64,000 nucleotides of DNA from Clostridia bacterium (GTDB taxonomy: Bacteria; Bacillota; Clostridia; Oscillospirales; Acutalibacteraceae). The position numbers and the translations under genes are program-made. The DNA lies in the NCBI GenBank assembly GCA_017409475.1, contig JAFQSP010000003.1, positions 186,001-250,000 on the forward strand, in the 5' to 3' direction. Below, in pieces: positions 32,135 to 39,858 of the stretch (positions are counted from its first letter, which is position 1; every line of letters begins with the position of its first letter). The notes under the pieces were generated by a model. It had not been told where the DNA came from. It ran no database searches and saw only the letters and a list, made by a program, of their open reading frames with translations.

Positions 32135-33538
32135 TTAAAATTCAATTTTGCTTTCAATATATGCTTTGAGGTCTTCGATTTTAATTCTTTCCTGTTGCAT
32201 TGTATCGCGGTCACGAACTGTAACACAGCCGTCATTTTCGCTGTCAAAATCGTATGTGATACAGAAGGGAGTTCCGATTTCGTCCTCTCGACGATATCTT
32301 TTACCGATTGAACCTGCGTCATCAAAGTCAACCATAAAGTGTTTTGCTAATTCCTGCTGAATTTCAATTGCTTTATCGCTGAGCTTCTTGGAAAGGGGAA
32401 GTACAGCTGCCTTAAAAGGAGCAAGTGCAGGGTGGAAGCGTAAAACAACACGTGTGTCGTTCTTTTCAGCGTCAACAACCTCTTCATCATATGCATCGCA
32501 AAGGAAGGCGAGCACCGATCTTTCAACACCGAGCGACGGCTCAATTACGTAAGGAATGTAATGCTCGTTCTTTTCCTGGTCGAAATAGGTCATATCCTTT
32601 CCTGAATGTTCAGCATGCTGAGAAAGGTCATAATCGGTTCTATCGGCTACGCCCCAAAGCTCACCCCAACCAAACGGGAATAAGAATTCAAAGTCGGTTG
32701 TTGCCTTTGAATAGAAGCAAAGCTCTTCGGGGTCATGGTCACGAAGACGGAGATTTTCATCCTTAATGCCAAGCGAAAGCAACCACTGGTGGCAGAAATT
32801 ACGCCAATAAGCGAACCATTCAAGGTCGGTTCCCGGCTGGCAGAAGAACTCAAGCTCCATCTGTTCAAACTCGCGTACACGGAAAATGAAGTTACCCGGT
32901 GTAATTTCGTTTCGGAATGATTTACCAATCTGACCGATACCGAAGGGAAGCTTCTTTCTGCTTGCTCTTTGAACATTCGGGAAGTTTACAAAAATACCTT
33001 GTGCAGTTTCGGGACGGAGATAAACTGTATTCTTTGCGTCCTCGGTAACACCCTGGAAAGTCTTAAACATAAGGTTAAACTGACGAATGTCAGTGAAATT
33101 ATGCTTTCCGCAGGTGGGGCAGGGGATATTGTTGTTCTCAATAAAATCCTTCATTTCCTGCTGCGAAAATGCGTCGATCGGCTTTTCGAGGGTTACACCG
33201 TTTTCTGCTGTCCAATCTTCGATAAGCTTGTCAGCTCTGAAACGCTCTTTACATTCGCGGCAATCCATAAGAGGATCGGAGAATCCGCCGAGATGTCCCG
33301 AAGCAACCCATGTTTGCGGATTCATAAGTATAGCGGAATCAAGTCCGACGTTATATTTATTTTCCTGAACAAATTTTTTCCACCAAGCTTTTTTAACGTT
33401 ATTTTTAAGCTCGGCACCAAGAGGACCGTAGTCCCATGTGTTTGCTAAACCGCCGTAAATTTCGGAGCCGGCAAAGATAAATCCGCGACCCTTACATAAT
33501 GCAACGATTTTCTCCATTGTTTTTTCGTTGTTCTTCAT
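32135..33538 (-). CDS. glyS: Glycyl-tRNA synthetase (alpha2 type)
   Basis: A 467-residue class II synthetase that charges tRNA-Gly. Class II motif 2 is seen in [21 protein letters not shown] and motif 3 in [23 protein letters not shown] and CPTCGKHNF are zinc-binding pairs in the insertion. The C-terminal anticodon-binding domain starts near [11 protein letters not shown]. This single-chain homodimer form differs from the alpha/beta enzyme of many bacteria. A GAGGTG site and a sigma-A promoter precede it. No T-box was seen in the short leader. Confidence 0.96.
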   Translation of the reverse strand: MKNNEKTMEKIVALCKGRGFIFAGSEIYGGLANTWDYGPLGAELKNNVKKAWWKKFVQENKYNVGLDSAILMNPQTWVASGHLGGFSDPLMDCRECKERFRADKLIEDWTAENGVTLEKPIDAFSQQEMKDFIENNNIPCPTCGKHNFTDIRQFNLMFKTFQGVTEDAKNTVYLRPETAQGIFVNFPNVQRASRKKLPFGIGQIGKSFRNEITPGNFIFRVREFEQMELEFFCQPGTDLEWFAYWRNFCHQWLLSLGIKDENLRLRDHDPEELCFYSKATTDFEFLFPFGWGELWGVADRTDYDLSQHAEHSGKDMTYFDQEKNEHYIPYVIEPSLGVERSVLAFLCDAYDEEVVDAEKNDTRVVLRFHPALAPFKAAVLPLSKKLSDKAIEIQQELAKHFMVDFDDAGSIGKRYRREDEIGTPFCITYDFDSENDGCVTVRDRDTMQQERIKIEDLKAYIESKIEF

Positions 33539-33560
33539 TTAAATCTACACCTCAACAGTA

Positions 33561-33594
33561 GTAAAAATTATACAGTTGTAAAAATTATACAGTT
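33561..33594. repeat. 17-bp perfect tandem duplication in the glyS promoter region
   Basis: GTAAAAATTATACAGTT at 33561-33577 is repeated exactly at 33578-33594. Read on the minus strand each copy contains TATAAT. The duplication lies just downstream of the main -10 and places two extra -10-like boxes in the leader. Confidence 0.85.
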
Positions 33595-33597
33595 AAT

Positions 33598-33626
33598 ATA
33601 ATAAGTTATATAATTAACAAAGTCAA
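33598..33626 (-). promoter_or_regulatory. Promoter of glyS
   Basis: Minus strand: -35 TTGACT (33626-33621), 17-bp spacer, -10 TATTAT (33603-33598). Confidence 0.72.
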
Positions 33627-33680
33627 GTAAATTAATAATTTAAAAATATTTGAATAAAATAAAGTTTACATAAAAAACAC

Positions 33681-33709
33681 TTTACAAATCGGAATCAATG
33701 TGTTATAAT
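33681..33709 (+). promoter_or_regulatory. Promoter of rpsO
   Basis: -35 TTTACA (33681-33686), 17-bp spacer, extended -10 TGTTATAAT (-10 at 33704-33709). The leader is about 100 bases. In other bacteria S15 binds its own leader; I see short complementary segments here but no clear known fold. Confidence 0.85.
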
Positions 33710-33818
33710 CACTACTGTTCGTAATTCTGTGTTTAAGGTTTATGCCGTTTTTTTGCGGAATCACCTGATACCTTTTACTCGGTTTTATCGATATAATATT
33801 ATCAAAGAGGTGAAAATA

Positions 33819-34082
33819 ATGCTTAAAGAGGAAAAGACCGCTATAATGCAGGAGAATGCTACTCACGAAGGTGATACCGGTTCTCCTGAGGTACAGATTG
33901 CTGTACTTACAAAGCGTATCGCTGACCTTACCGAGCATCTCAAGGTTCACAAGAATGACCATCATTCACGTCGTGGACTTCACAAGATGGTTGGTCATCG
34001 TCGCAACCTTCTCTCTTACCTTCAGAAGAAGGATATCGAGAGGTATCGTGCAATTATTGCAAAGCTTGGTATTCGTAAGTAA
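33819..34082 (+). CDS. rpsO: 30S ribosomal protein S15
   Basis: An 87-residue protein, the usual length. [17 protein letters not shown] and [20 protein letters not shown] are the conserved blocks; it binds the central domain of 16S rRNA. The ATG at 33819 has AGAGGTGA upstream; a longer frame from 33729 has no ribosome site. Its neighbour is pnp, the usual order in bacteria. Confidence 0.97.
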   Translation: MLKEEKTAIMQENATHEGDTGSPEVQIAVLTKRIADLTEHLKVHKNDHHSRRGLHKMVGHRRNLLSYLQKKDIERYRAIIAKLGIRK

Positions 34083-34092
34083 TATCAAAATC

Positions 34093-34128
34093 GCAGACCG
34101 ATTTGATTATCCGAATCGGTCTGCTTTT
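34093..34128 (+). terminator. Terminator between rpsO and pnp
   Basis: Stem GCAGACCGATT / AATCGGTCTGC with a 10-base loop, then TTTTGCTTT. It probably lets some transcripts through to pnp. Confidence 0.85.
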
Positions 34129-34158
34129 GCTTTGTAAAGGTTCAAAATTTATGCAAAA

Positions 34159-34245
34159 TACGGGGTATAAATACGGTTTTTAGCAGTGAATTGTTTGCCG
34201 AAATATTCGACAAAGAATTTATTGCTAAACCCCGAATACCCCGTA
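34159..34245 (+). promoter_or_regulatory. Long stem in the pnp leader
   Basis: TACGGGGTAT (34159-34168) pairs perfectly with ATACCCCGTA (34236-34245), and inside it CGG / CCG and TTTAGCA / TGCTAAA continue the stem with a small internal loop. The structure ends 27 bases before the pnp start. In E. coli PNPase controls its own mRNA through a leader stem cut by RNase III; a similar role here is inference. Confidence 0.65.
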
Positions 34246-34272
34246 AATATAAAATTTTATGGAGGTTTAAAA

Positions 34273-36453
34273 ATGTTCGAAAATTACAAGGTTTATGAAA
34301 CCACACTTGCCGGCAGAAAGCTTAAGCTTGAAACCGGTAAAATGGCACAGCTTGCCAACGCTTCTGTACTTGCAACATATGGAGAAACATCGGTTCTCTG
34401 TAACGTTACCGCATCAGCAAAGCCGAGAGAAGGCGTTGACTTTTTCCCGCTTTCAGTTGACTATGAGGAAAAAATGTATTCAGTAGGTCGAATTCCCGGC
34501 TCATTCCAGAGAAGAGAAAGCAGACCGAGCGAAAAGGCTATCCTTACTTCTCGTTGCATCGACCGTCCGATTCGTCCTCTTTTCCCGAAGGATATGAGAA
34601 ACGATTGCTCGGTTGTAGCTACTGTTATGTCGGTTGACCCCGATTGCAGCCCAGAAGTTGCCGCAATGATCGGTGTTTCGGCTGCTATCGCAATTTCCGA
34701 TATTCCTTGGGCCGGTCCTATCAGTGGGGTTAAAGTTGGTCTGGTTGATGATGAAATTGTTATTAACCCGACACTTGAACAGCGTGAAAAGAGCAGAATG
34801 GATGTTACCGTTGCATCAACAGCTGACCTTGTTGCAATGATTGAAGCTGGTGCTGACCAGGTATCTGACGAGGTAATGTTTGACGCTATTATGAAGGCTC
34901 ATGAGGTTAATAAAGAGGTTGTTGCATTTATCAACAGCATCGTAGCCGAAATTGGCAAGCCGAAGTTCGAGTTTGAATCAAACGATCCCGATCCCGAAAT
35001 TATGGCCGAAATCGAAGAATTCTGTATCGAAGATGTTAAAAAGGCTCTCGATACCGATGATAAGCTTATTAGAGACGCTGCTCTCTTACCGATTTATGCC
35101 GCCGTTCATGAAAAGTTTGACGAGCGATTTGAAGGCAAGGAAGCAAAGCTTGACGAAATCATGTATCTTGTTCAGAAGCACGTTGTTCGTGCATGGTTAA
35201 AGGACGAGAAAAAGCGTGTTGACGGACGTGGAATTGACGAAATTCGTCCTCTTAATGCTCAGGTTGACCTTTTACCCCGTGTTCACGGTTCTGGTCTCTT
35301 TACCCGTGGCCAAACTCAGGTTCTTTCAATCGCTACTCTCGCTCCGATGGCTGACGCTCAGAAGCTTGACGGTATCGATGAGCAGGTAGAAAAGAGATAT
35401 ATCCACCACTATAATTTCCCGTCTTACTCTGTTGGCGAAACAAAGCCGTCAAGAGGTCCCGGTCGTCGCGAAATCGGTCACGGTGCATTAGCTGAAAAGT
35501 CACTTTTACCGGTAATTCCTTCTGTTGAAGAATTCCCGTATGCTATCCGCGTTGTATCCGAAGTTCTTTCATCTAATGGCTCAACCTCTCAGGGTTCTGT
35601 TTGCGGCTCTACACTTGCTCTTATGGCTGCCGGTGTTCCGATTAAGGCTCCTGTTGCAGGTATTTCCTGCGGTCTTATCACAGGTGATAACGGCGACTTT
35701 ATGACAATGGTTGATATTCAGGGACTCGAAGATTTCTATGGCGATATGGATTTCAAGGTTGCAGGCACTCATCAGGGTATCACATCAATCCAGATGGACC
35801 TTAAGGTACACGGTCTTACTCCCGAAATCATCAAGGAAGCTCTTGAAAAGACACATAAGGCTCGTCTCTATATCCTTGACGAAATTATGCTCAAGTGTAT
35901 TCCTGAATCTCGTGCTGAGCTTTCACCCTATGCACCTAAGATGATTACAACTCAGATTAGCCCCGATAAGATCGGTGATGTTATTGGTAAGCAGGGTAAG
36001 GTTATCCAGAAATTACAGGAGCAGTTTGACTGCACCATTAATATCGAAGAAGACGGAAGAGTTTATATTTCAACACTCGACCTTGCAAGAGCTGAGGCCG
36101 CAAAAGAAGTTATCGGCATGATTGCAAACGGTCCCGAGGTTGGCGCTTTCTATCGTGGTATTGTTACACGTATCATGGACTTTGGCGCATTCGTTGAAAT
36201 TGCTCCAGGAATCGAAGGACTCGTTCATATTTCTAAGCTCGACATTAAGCGCACCGAAAAGGTTGAGGACGTTGTTACTGTCGGCGATCAGATTAAGGTA
36301 AAGGTTACCGAAATTGATGACCGTGATAGAGTAAACCTCTCTCGCCGCGATGCTCTTATTGAGCTTGACGGATTGGTTCCCGAGAATGATGTTTCTGAGG
36401 ACCGTCCCCAGAGAAAACCCGGCGGAAAACGCCCCTTTAAAAAGCACGACTAA
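34273..36453 (+). CDS. pnp: Polyribonucleotide nucleotidyltransferase (PNPase)
   Basis: A 726-residue 3'-5' phosphorolytic exoribonuclease. Two RNase PH domains (about 1-230 and 310-545) flank a helical domain; the second holds the catalytic region GDMDFKVAGTHQGIT. KH (about 555-615, ISPDKIGDVIGKQGKVIQ) and S1 (about 620-690) RNA-binding domains follow, then a short basic tail. GGAGG stands 8 bases before ATG 34273. It trims and degrades mRNA, often with RNases Y or J. A longer frame from 34186 runs through the leader stem and is rejected. Confidence 0.97.
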   Translation: MFENYKVYETTLAGRKLKLETGKMAQLANASVLATYGETSVLCNVTASAKPREGVDFFPLSVDYEEKMYSVGRIPGSFQRRESRPSEKAILTSRCIDRPIRPLFPKDMRNDCSVVATVMSVDPDCSPEVAAMIGVSAAIAISDIPWAGPISGVKVGLVDDEIVINPTLEQREKSRMDVTVASTADLVAMIEAGADQVSDEVMFDAIMKAHEVNKEVVAFINSIVAEIGKPKFEFESNDPDPEIMAEIEEFCIEDVKKALDTDDKLIRDAALLPIYAAVHEKFDERFEGKEAKLDEIMYLVQKHVVRAWLKDEKKRVDGRGIDEIRPLNAQVDLLPRVHGSGLFTRGQTQVLSIATLAPMADAQKLDGIDEQVEKRYIHHYNFPSYSVGETKPSRGPGRREIGHGALAEKSLLPVIPSVEEFPYAIRVVSEVLSSNGSTSQGSVCGSTLALMAAGVPIKAPVAGISCGLITGDNGDFMTMVDIQGLEDFYGDMDFKVAGTHQGITSIQMDLKVHGLTPEIIKEALEKTHKARLYILDEIMLKCIPESRAELSPYAPKMITTQISPDKIGDVIGKQGKVIQKLQEQFDCTINIEEDGRVYISTLDLARAEAAKEVIGMIANGPEVGAFYRGIVTRIMDFGAFVEIAPGIEGLVHISKLDIKRTEKVEDVVTVGDQIKVKVTEIDDRDRVNLSRRDALIELDGLVPENDVSEDRPQRKPGGKRPFKKHD

Positions 36454-36461
36454 TTTAGTAT

Positions 36462-36502
36462 AAAAAAAAGAACTCGTACATTTCGTACGAGTTCTTTTTT
36501 TT
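36462..36502. terminator. Bidirectional terminator between pnp and the ywlG-type gene
   Basis: Stem AAAGAACTCGTAC / GTACGAGTTCTTT around ATTTC with long A and T tracts. Confidence 0.93.
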
Positions 36503-36509
36503 ATATCAT

Positions 36510-37055
36510 TTAACCAAGGTTTTCATCGTAATTTGCTCTTATTCCGCCGATAAATTTCGGTCTTGTTCTTGCGGCCAGCAGGGGAGCTTGACCAATTAAT
36601 TTTACCGATAATCTAACAGGCACAGCAACGTGTTTTAAATGCATTCCGATAAGAGTTCCGCCGATGTCAAGTCCAGCATCAGCCTTTATCATTTCGACGG
36701 CTACGGGGTCATTAAATGAATTATACGCAGTTGTTGCGAATGAGCCTCCTGCCTTTATCATCGGTACAACGTTTACAATGTCTTGATTCAAAACTGCATT
36801 ACGCTCAATTATAATTGCACGATTAAGGTGCTCACAGCACTGAGCGGCAAGATAAATGCCTCTTTCGTTGAGAGCATCATAAATTCCATTAAAAACAGCT
36901 TTTGCAACATCTATATTGGAATATGTGCCGATTTTTTGACCGGCAATTTCGCTTGATGAGCAGCCTACAACAAGAATATTGCCTTCTTTTAACCTTGCGG
37001 CTTCGATAATTTCTTTTGCAGCAGCATTAGCTTGGTTATATAATTCGTTTAACAA
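36510..37055 (-). CDS. UPF0340 (YwlG/TIGR01440) family protein
   Basis: A 181-residue protein that matches the UPF0340 family over its full length: NILVVGCSSSEIAGQKIG, LAAQCCEHLNRAIIIER, GSFATTAYNSFNDP and AGLDIGGTLIGMHLK are conserved blocks. The biochemical role of the family is not established to my knowledge. TTG 37055 is chosen because AAAAGGTG lies 6 bases upstream; a GTG at 37064 overlaps that site. The frame starts right at the end of folT, so the two are co-transcribed. Confidence 0.85.
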   Translation of the reverse strand: MLNELYNQANAAAKEIIEAARLKEGNILVVGCSSSEIAGQKIGTYSNIDVAKAVFNGIYDALNERGIYLAAQCCEHLNRAIIIERNAVLNQDIVNVVPMIKAGGSFATTAYNSFNDPVAVEMIKADAGLDIGGTLIGMHLKHVAVPVRLSVKLIGQAPLLAARTRPKFIGGIRANYDENLG

Positions 37056-37060
37056 AATTA

Positions 37061-37615
37061 TCACCTTTTTTTATGAATAGTTTTGTTCAATATTAAATCA
37101 ATGATGTATAAATATCTAAACAGTATTATTTGAGCAATGAGCGTAAAAATGAATTGCGGCATTCTTAAAAGTAAAACAGCCATAAATGAATATCCTTTGC
37201 TGATGCCGAAATACATGTATAAGAAATAGGTTCGTAATAATAATGTACAAACTATATTAAATAGCAACGCTGAAATGATAATATTAACAATACTTTTGTT
37301 TTTATAAAGAAAAAGTCCTAAAATTAACCCTTCGAATGCTGCTGTTGCCGTTAAAGCAGGGTTAAAAACACCGGTCGGGAGTAAAGTAGCGCCAATAAAA
37401 TCGATCAAAAATGCTACAATAATTGCACCTGTGGCACCATATCGATATGCAATAAAAGCGATAGGTAAGAACCCGATTCCAATTTTACTAAATGGCATAC
37501 TGATTAGTAAAAAACGATCGAATACAATACCAAGTCCGATAAACAAAGCGAATACAATAAAATCGAACAACTTATAGTTTGCAACAGAAAATCTTGATTT
37601 AAAAAATGATTTCAA
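37061..37615 (-). CDS. folT: ECF transporter S component, folate-specific (FolT)
   Basis: A 184-residue membrane protein with about six helices, the substrate-binding subunit of an energy-coupling-factor transporter. FALFIGLGIVFDRFL, KIGIGFLPIAFIAYRYG and FLIDFIGATLLPTG are typical of the folate family of S components. The ATPases and EcfT would be encoded elsewhere. Specificity is strongly supported by the tetrahydrofolate riboswitch directly upstream. The start is a TTG, 10 bases after GGAGG. Confidence 0.92.
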   Translation of the reverse strand: MKSFFKSRFSVANYKLFDFIVFALFIGLGIVFDRFLLISMPFSKIGIGFLPIAFIAYRYGATGAIIVAFLIDFIGATLLPTGVFNPALTATAAFEGLILGLFLYKNKSIVNIIISALLFNIVCTLLLRTYFLYMYFGISKGYSFMAVLLLRMPQFIFTLIAQIILFRYLYIIDLILNKTIHKKR

Positions 37616-37619
37616 AATA

Positions 37620-37784
37620 AATAAACCTCCTTATAATAACATCCTGTGAGCTGTAATTATAAGAAGTTTATTTCCTTATGATTTACACAGCGGGATGCGG
37701 TTTGCTCATCGCAAGAAATCTTTTCGTTCATGCGACAACTCCCCGTTCACATGACACTTAACGCTTGCAAACCTACTCTGTTGA
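37620..37784 (-). promoter_or_regulatory. Tetrahydrofolate riboswitch with ribosome-site-masking platform
   Basis: The minus strand at 37784-37684 carries the THF-I hallmarks in order: ACAGAGTAG, GCGTTAAGTG, GGGAGTTGTCGCATGAACGAA, GATGAG, and GCATCCCGCTGT closing the first helix with ACAG. Downstream, AATAAACTTCTTATAAT (37672-37656) is almost fully complementary to ATTATAAGGAGGTTTATT (37637-37620), which contains the folT ribosome site. Binding of reduced folate should therefore switch folT translation off. Class assignment is from recalled consensus; the platform is read from the sequence. Confidence 0.9.
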
Positions 37785-37795
37785 ATTTTTAAAAC

Positions 37796-37824
37796 ATTAT
37801 AATACTAAAAAAACGGTATGTCAA
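37796..37824 (-). promoter_or_regulatory. Promoter of the folT operon
   Basis: Minus strand: perfect -35 TTGACA (37824-37819), 17-bp spacer, perfect -10 TATAAT (37801-37796). The -35 overlaps the stop codon of the DUF554 gene. Confidence 0.9.
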
Positions 37825-38519
37825 CCCATAATCATCTGTAATAATGAATATACTAAAGGAGAAATGACAATTGCCGGAAGAAAATCGGCCACCTTAATTT
37901 TTGTCACACCGATAATATTAAGACCAAGCGCCATGATCAGCAGACCACCCGTACTGGTTATAGAAGTAATAATTCCTGCGTCGGTGAGGACGCCGGAAAG
38001 AAGCTGTGATAAAAGCACAAGCCCACCCTGAAAAACAAGAACAAATATAGCGGCAAATAACACGCCAACGCCGAGACTTACCGCAAGCATTGTTGATGAA
38101 ATAAGGTCAAGTAATGATTTTGTAAATAAAATTTCATTGTTATTATTAAGTCCGGCTTCAATTGAACCGGTGATTGTCATAGCCCCGATACAGAAAATAA
38201 GGCAAGCGGTAACAAAACCTTCGGCAACAGTAGAGTTTTTACCCGATTTTTTAAATTTATTCGATATGTATGAACCTACCTTATTAATCCCATCGTCAAC
38301 CTTAATTAAAGCTCCGATAATAACACCGATAACCATTGAAAAAATGAGGGTTAGCGGGTCTTTACATTCAATAACACCGGAAATGCCGATATATATTGTG
38401 CAAAGGCCAATACCCGTCATAACTGCATTAGAAATCTTTTCAGGAATACCTTTTTTTAATAAAAGACCTATTGTACTACCGATGATAACTGTAATCGTAT
38501 TAACTATAACGCCTAACAT
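37821..38519 (-). CDS. DUF554 family membrane protein
   Basis: A 232-residue protein with six or seven membrane segments. The N-terminal MLGVIVNTITVIIGSTIGLL and VIGVIIGALIKVDDGINKVG, and LGVGVLFAAIFVLVFQGGLVLLS, are typical of DUF554 (YdfK/YqgA) proteins, putative transporters of unknown substrate. No terminator separates it from the folT promoter, so readthrough is possible. Confidence 0.87.
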   Translation of the reverse strand: MLGVIVNTITVIIGSTIGLLLKKGIPEKISNAVMTGIGLCTIYIGISGVIECKDPLTLIFSMVIGVIIGALIKVDDGINKVGSYISNKFKKSGKNSTVAEGFVTACLIFCIGAMTITGSIEAGLNNNNEILFTKSLLDLISSTMLAVSLGVGVLFAAIFVLVFQGGLVLLSQLLSGVLTDAGIITSITSTGGLLIMALGLNIIGVTKIKVADFLPAIVISPLVYSLLQMIMG

Positions 38520-38589
38520 ATTAACCCTACCTTAGTGTTTATATACATTCTATAAAATAACACATTATGTAACGGATTTCTACATTTTT

Positions 38590-38886
38590 TTAATAATTAT
38601 AAGCATTAACCAAGCGAATCAGTTCAACTCTACTGTTAACACCAAGTATTTTATACGCATTATATATAATTCGCTTAACGGTACCGATTGATATATAAAG
38701 CTCATTTGCAATCACTTTATTTGAATCTCCGTTAATTACCATTTCTATAATCTGCCTTTGACGTTTAGTTAAATCGTCAAGTGGGTTTATCATGGAGGTT
38801 GCGGTGGCAATTAACTCAAAATCAATTTCAGCGCCGTCAGGAATAATGATTACAATACCATTTTTACATTTATAAATGTTTTTCAT
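38590..38886 (-). CDS. Small LuxR-type helix-turn-helix regulator
   Basis: A 98-residue protein. Residues 36-96 form a LuxR/GerE DNA-binding domain: LDDLTKRQRQIIEMVINGDS, NKVIANELYISIGTVKRIIY and LGVNSRVELIRL. The 35 N-terminal residues are too short for a receiver or ligand domain, so it is a stand-alone DNA-binding unit like GerE, a sporulation regulator. A palindrome covers its own -10 box and may be an autoregulatory site. Its stop lies 70 bp before the DUF554 start, so the two may be co-transcribed. Confidence 0.85.
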   Translation of the reverse strand: MKNIYKCKNGIVIIIPDGAEIDFELIATATSMINPLDDLTKRQRQIIEMVINGDSNKVIANELYISIGTVKRIIYNAYKILGVNSRVELIRLVNAYNY

Positions 38887-38912
38887 AAAATCGCTTCGTT
38901 TCGATATAAGAT

Positions 38913-38947
38913 TGTGATATTATATCACATATGTCACTATTTGTCAC
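38913..38947 (-). promoter_or_regulatory. Promoter and 17-bp palindrome of the LuxR-type gene
   Basis: Minus strand: -35 GTGACA (38947-38942), 17-bp spacer, -10 TATAAT (38924-38919). The -10 lies in the middle of a perfect palindrome, TGTGATAT-T-ATATCACA (38913-38929 on plus). A protein bound there would block RNA polymerase. Two TGTCAC copies lie beside it. Confidence 0.68.
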
Positions 38948-39088
38948 GCTATTTTTATGATTTTTCTATTTTTATATCATGTTAACAGAAAAAATAAAAT
39001 ATAATTATAAAATTTATCATTTTTCACTTTTGTTTTAACATTTTATATGATATAATCATTAAATAAAATTGTTGTAAGTTGGTGAATT

Positions 39089-39841
39089 ATGTCAAGAACA
39101 TTTAAATCAGAGGAAGATAACATTTTAATTGGCAGAAACTCTGTTCTTGAATTGCTTAATTCAAATAGAGAGGTTGACCGAATTTTAATAGACAAAGGGA
39201 ATAAAAGCGGTAGCATAAACGCAATTATTGCAAAAGCGAATGATAAAAAAATTCCCATCAAATACGTTGCACAGGAAAAGTTGAACAGTATTTGTTCAGG
39301 CGCCAATCATCAGGGAGTTGTCGCTTATGCCGCCATGCATGAATACTGTGATGTTGCCGACCTCTTGAAGTATGCCGAAGAAAAGGGTGAGGCACCCTTT
39401 ATAATAATATGTGACGGAATTGAGGACCCATATAACTTAGGTGCGATTATTAGAACAGCTGAATGCTGCGGAGTTCACGGAATAATAATTCCAAAAAGGC
39501 GAAGCGTCGGCATTAATTATGCTGTAGGAAAATCAGCATGTGGAGCCCTTGAATACATGAAGGTTGCACGTGTTGCAAATATTACAGCGGCAATTAATGA
39601 ATTAAAAGAGGCCGGTGTATGGGTTTATGGCGCTGATATGGATGGTGAACCTTATGATAAGGTTGATTTTAGTGGTCCTGTGGCACTTGTTATCGGTAGC
39701 GAAGGAAAGGGTATTAGCAGAATCGTTAACGAAAACTGCGACGTAATTTTATCCCTTCCGATGAAGGGCCACATTACATCGCTGAATGCATCGGTTGCTG
39801 CCGGTATTTTCATGTACGAAATTTTAAAATACAAAAAATAA
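39089..39841 (+). CDS. rlmB: 23S rRNA (guanosine-2251 2'-O) methyltransferase RlmB / TrmH-family enzyme
   Basis: A 250-residue SPOUT methyltransferase. An N-terminal substrate-binding domain (LIGRNSVLELLNSNREVDR) is followed by the knotted SAM-binding domain with DGIEDPYNLGAIIRTAE, LVIGSEGKGISRIV and LPMKGHITSLNASVAAGI, the three TrmH-family motifs. It methylates a ribose in the peptidyl transferase region of 23S rRNA; the exact position is inferred. The next gene starts 18 bp after it. Confidence 0.93.
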   Translation: MSRTFKSEEDNILIGRNSVLELLNSNREVDRILIDKGNKSGSINAIIAKANDKKIPIKYVAQEKLNSICSGANHQGVVAYAAMHEYCDVADLLKYAEEKGEAPFIIICDGIEDPYNLGAIIRTAECCGVHGIIIPKRRSVGINYAVGKSACGALEYMKVARVANITAAINELKEAGVWVYGADMDGEPYDKVDFSGPVALVIGSEGKGISRIVNENCDVILSLPMKGHITSLNASVAAGIFMYEILKYKK

Positions 39842-39858
39842 TTTTCGGGGGAAGCAAT

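Noticed and set aside
32135..33640. T-box before glyS
   Set aside because: The leader between the promoter and start is about 55 bases, too short, and has no GGTGG core with a terminator.
33735..33818. Known S15-binding fold in the rpsO leader
   Set aside because: Only short complementary segments are visible; I could not draw a convincing known structure by eye.
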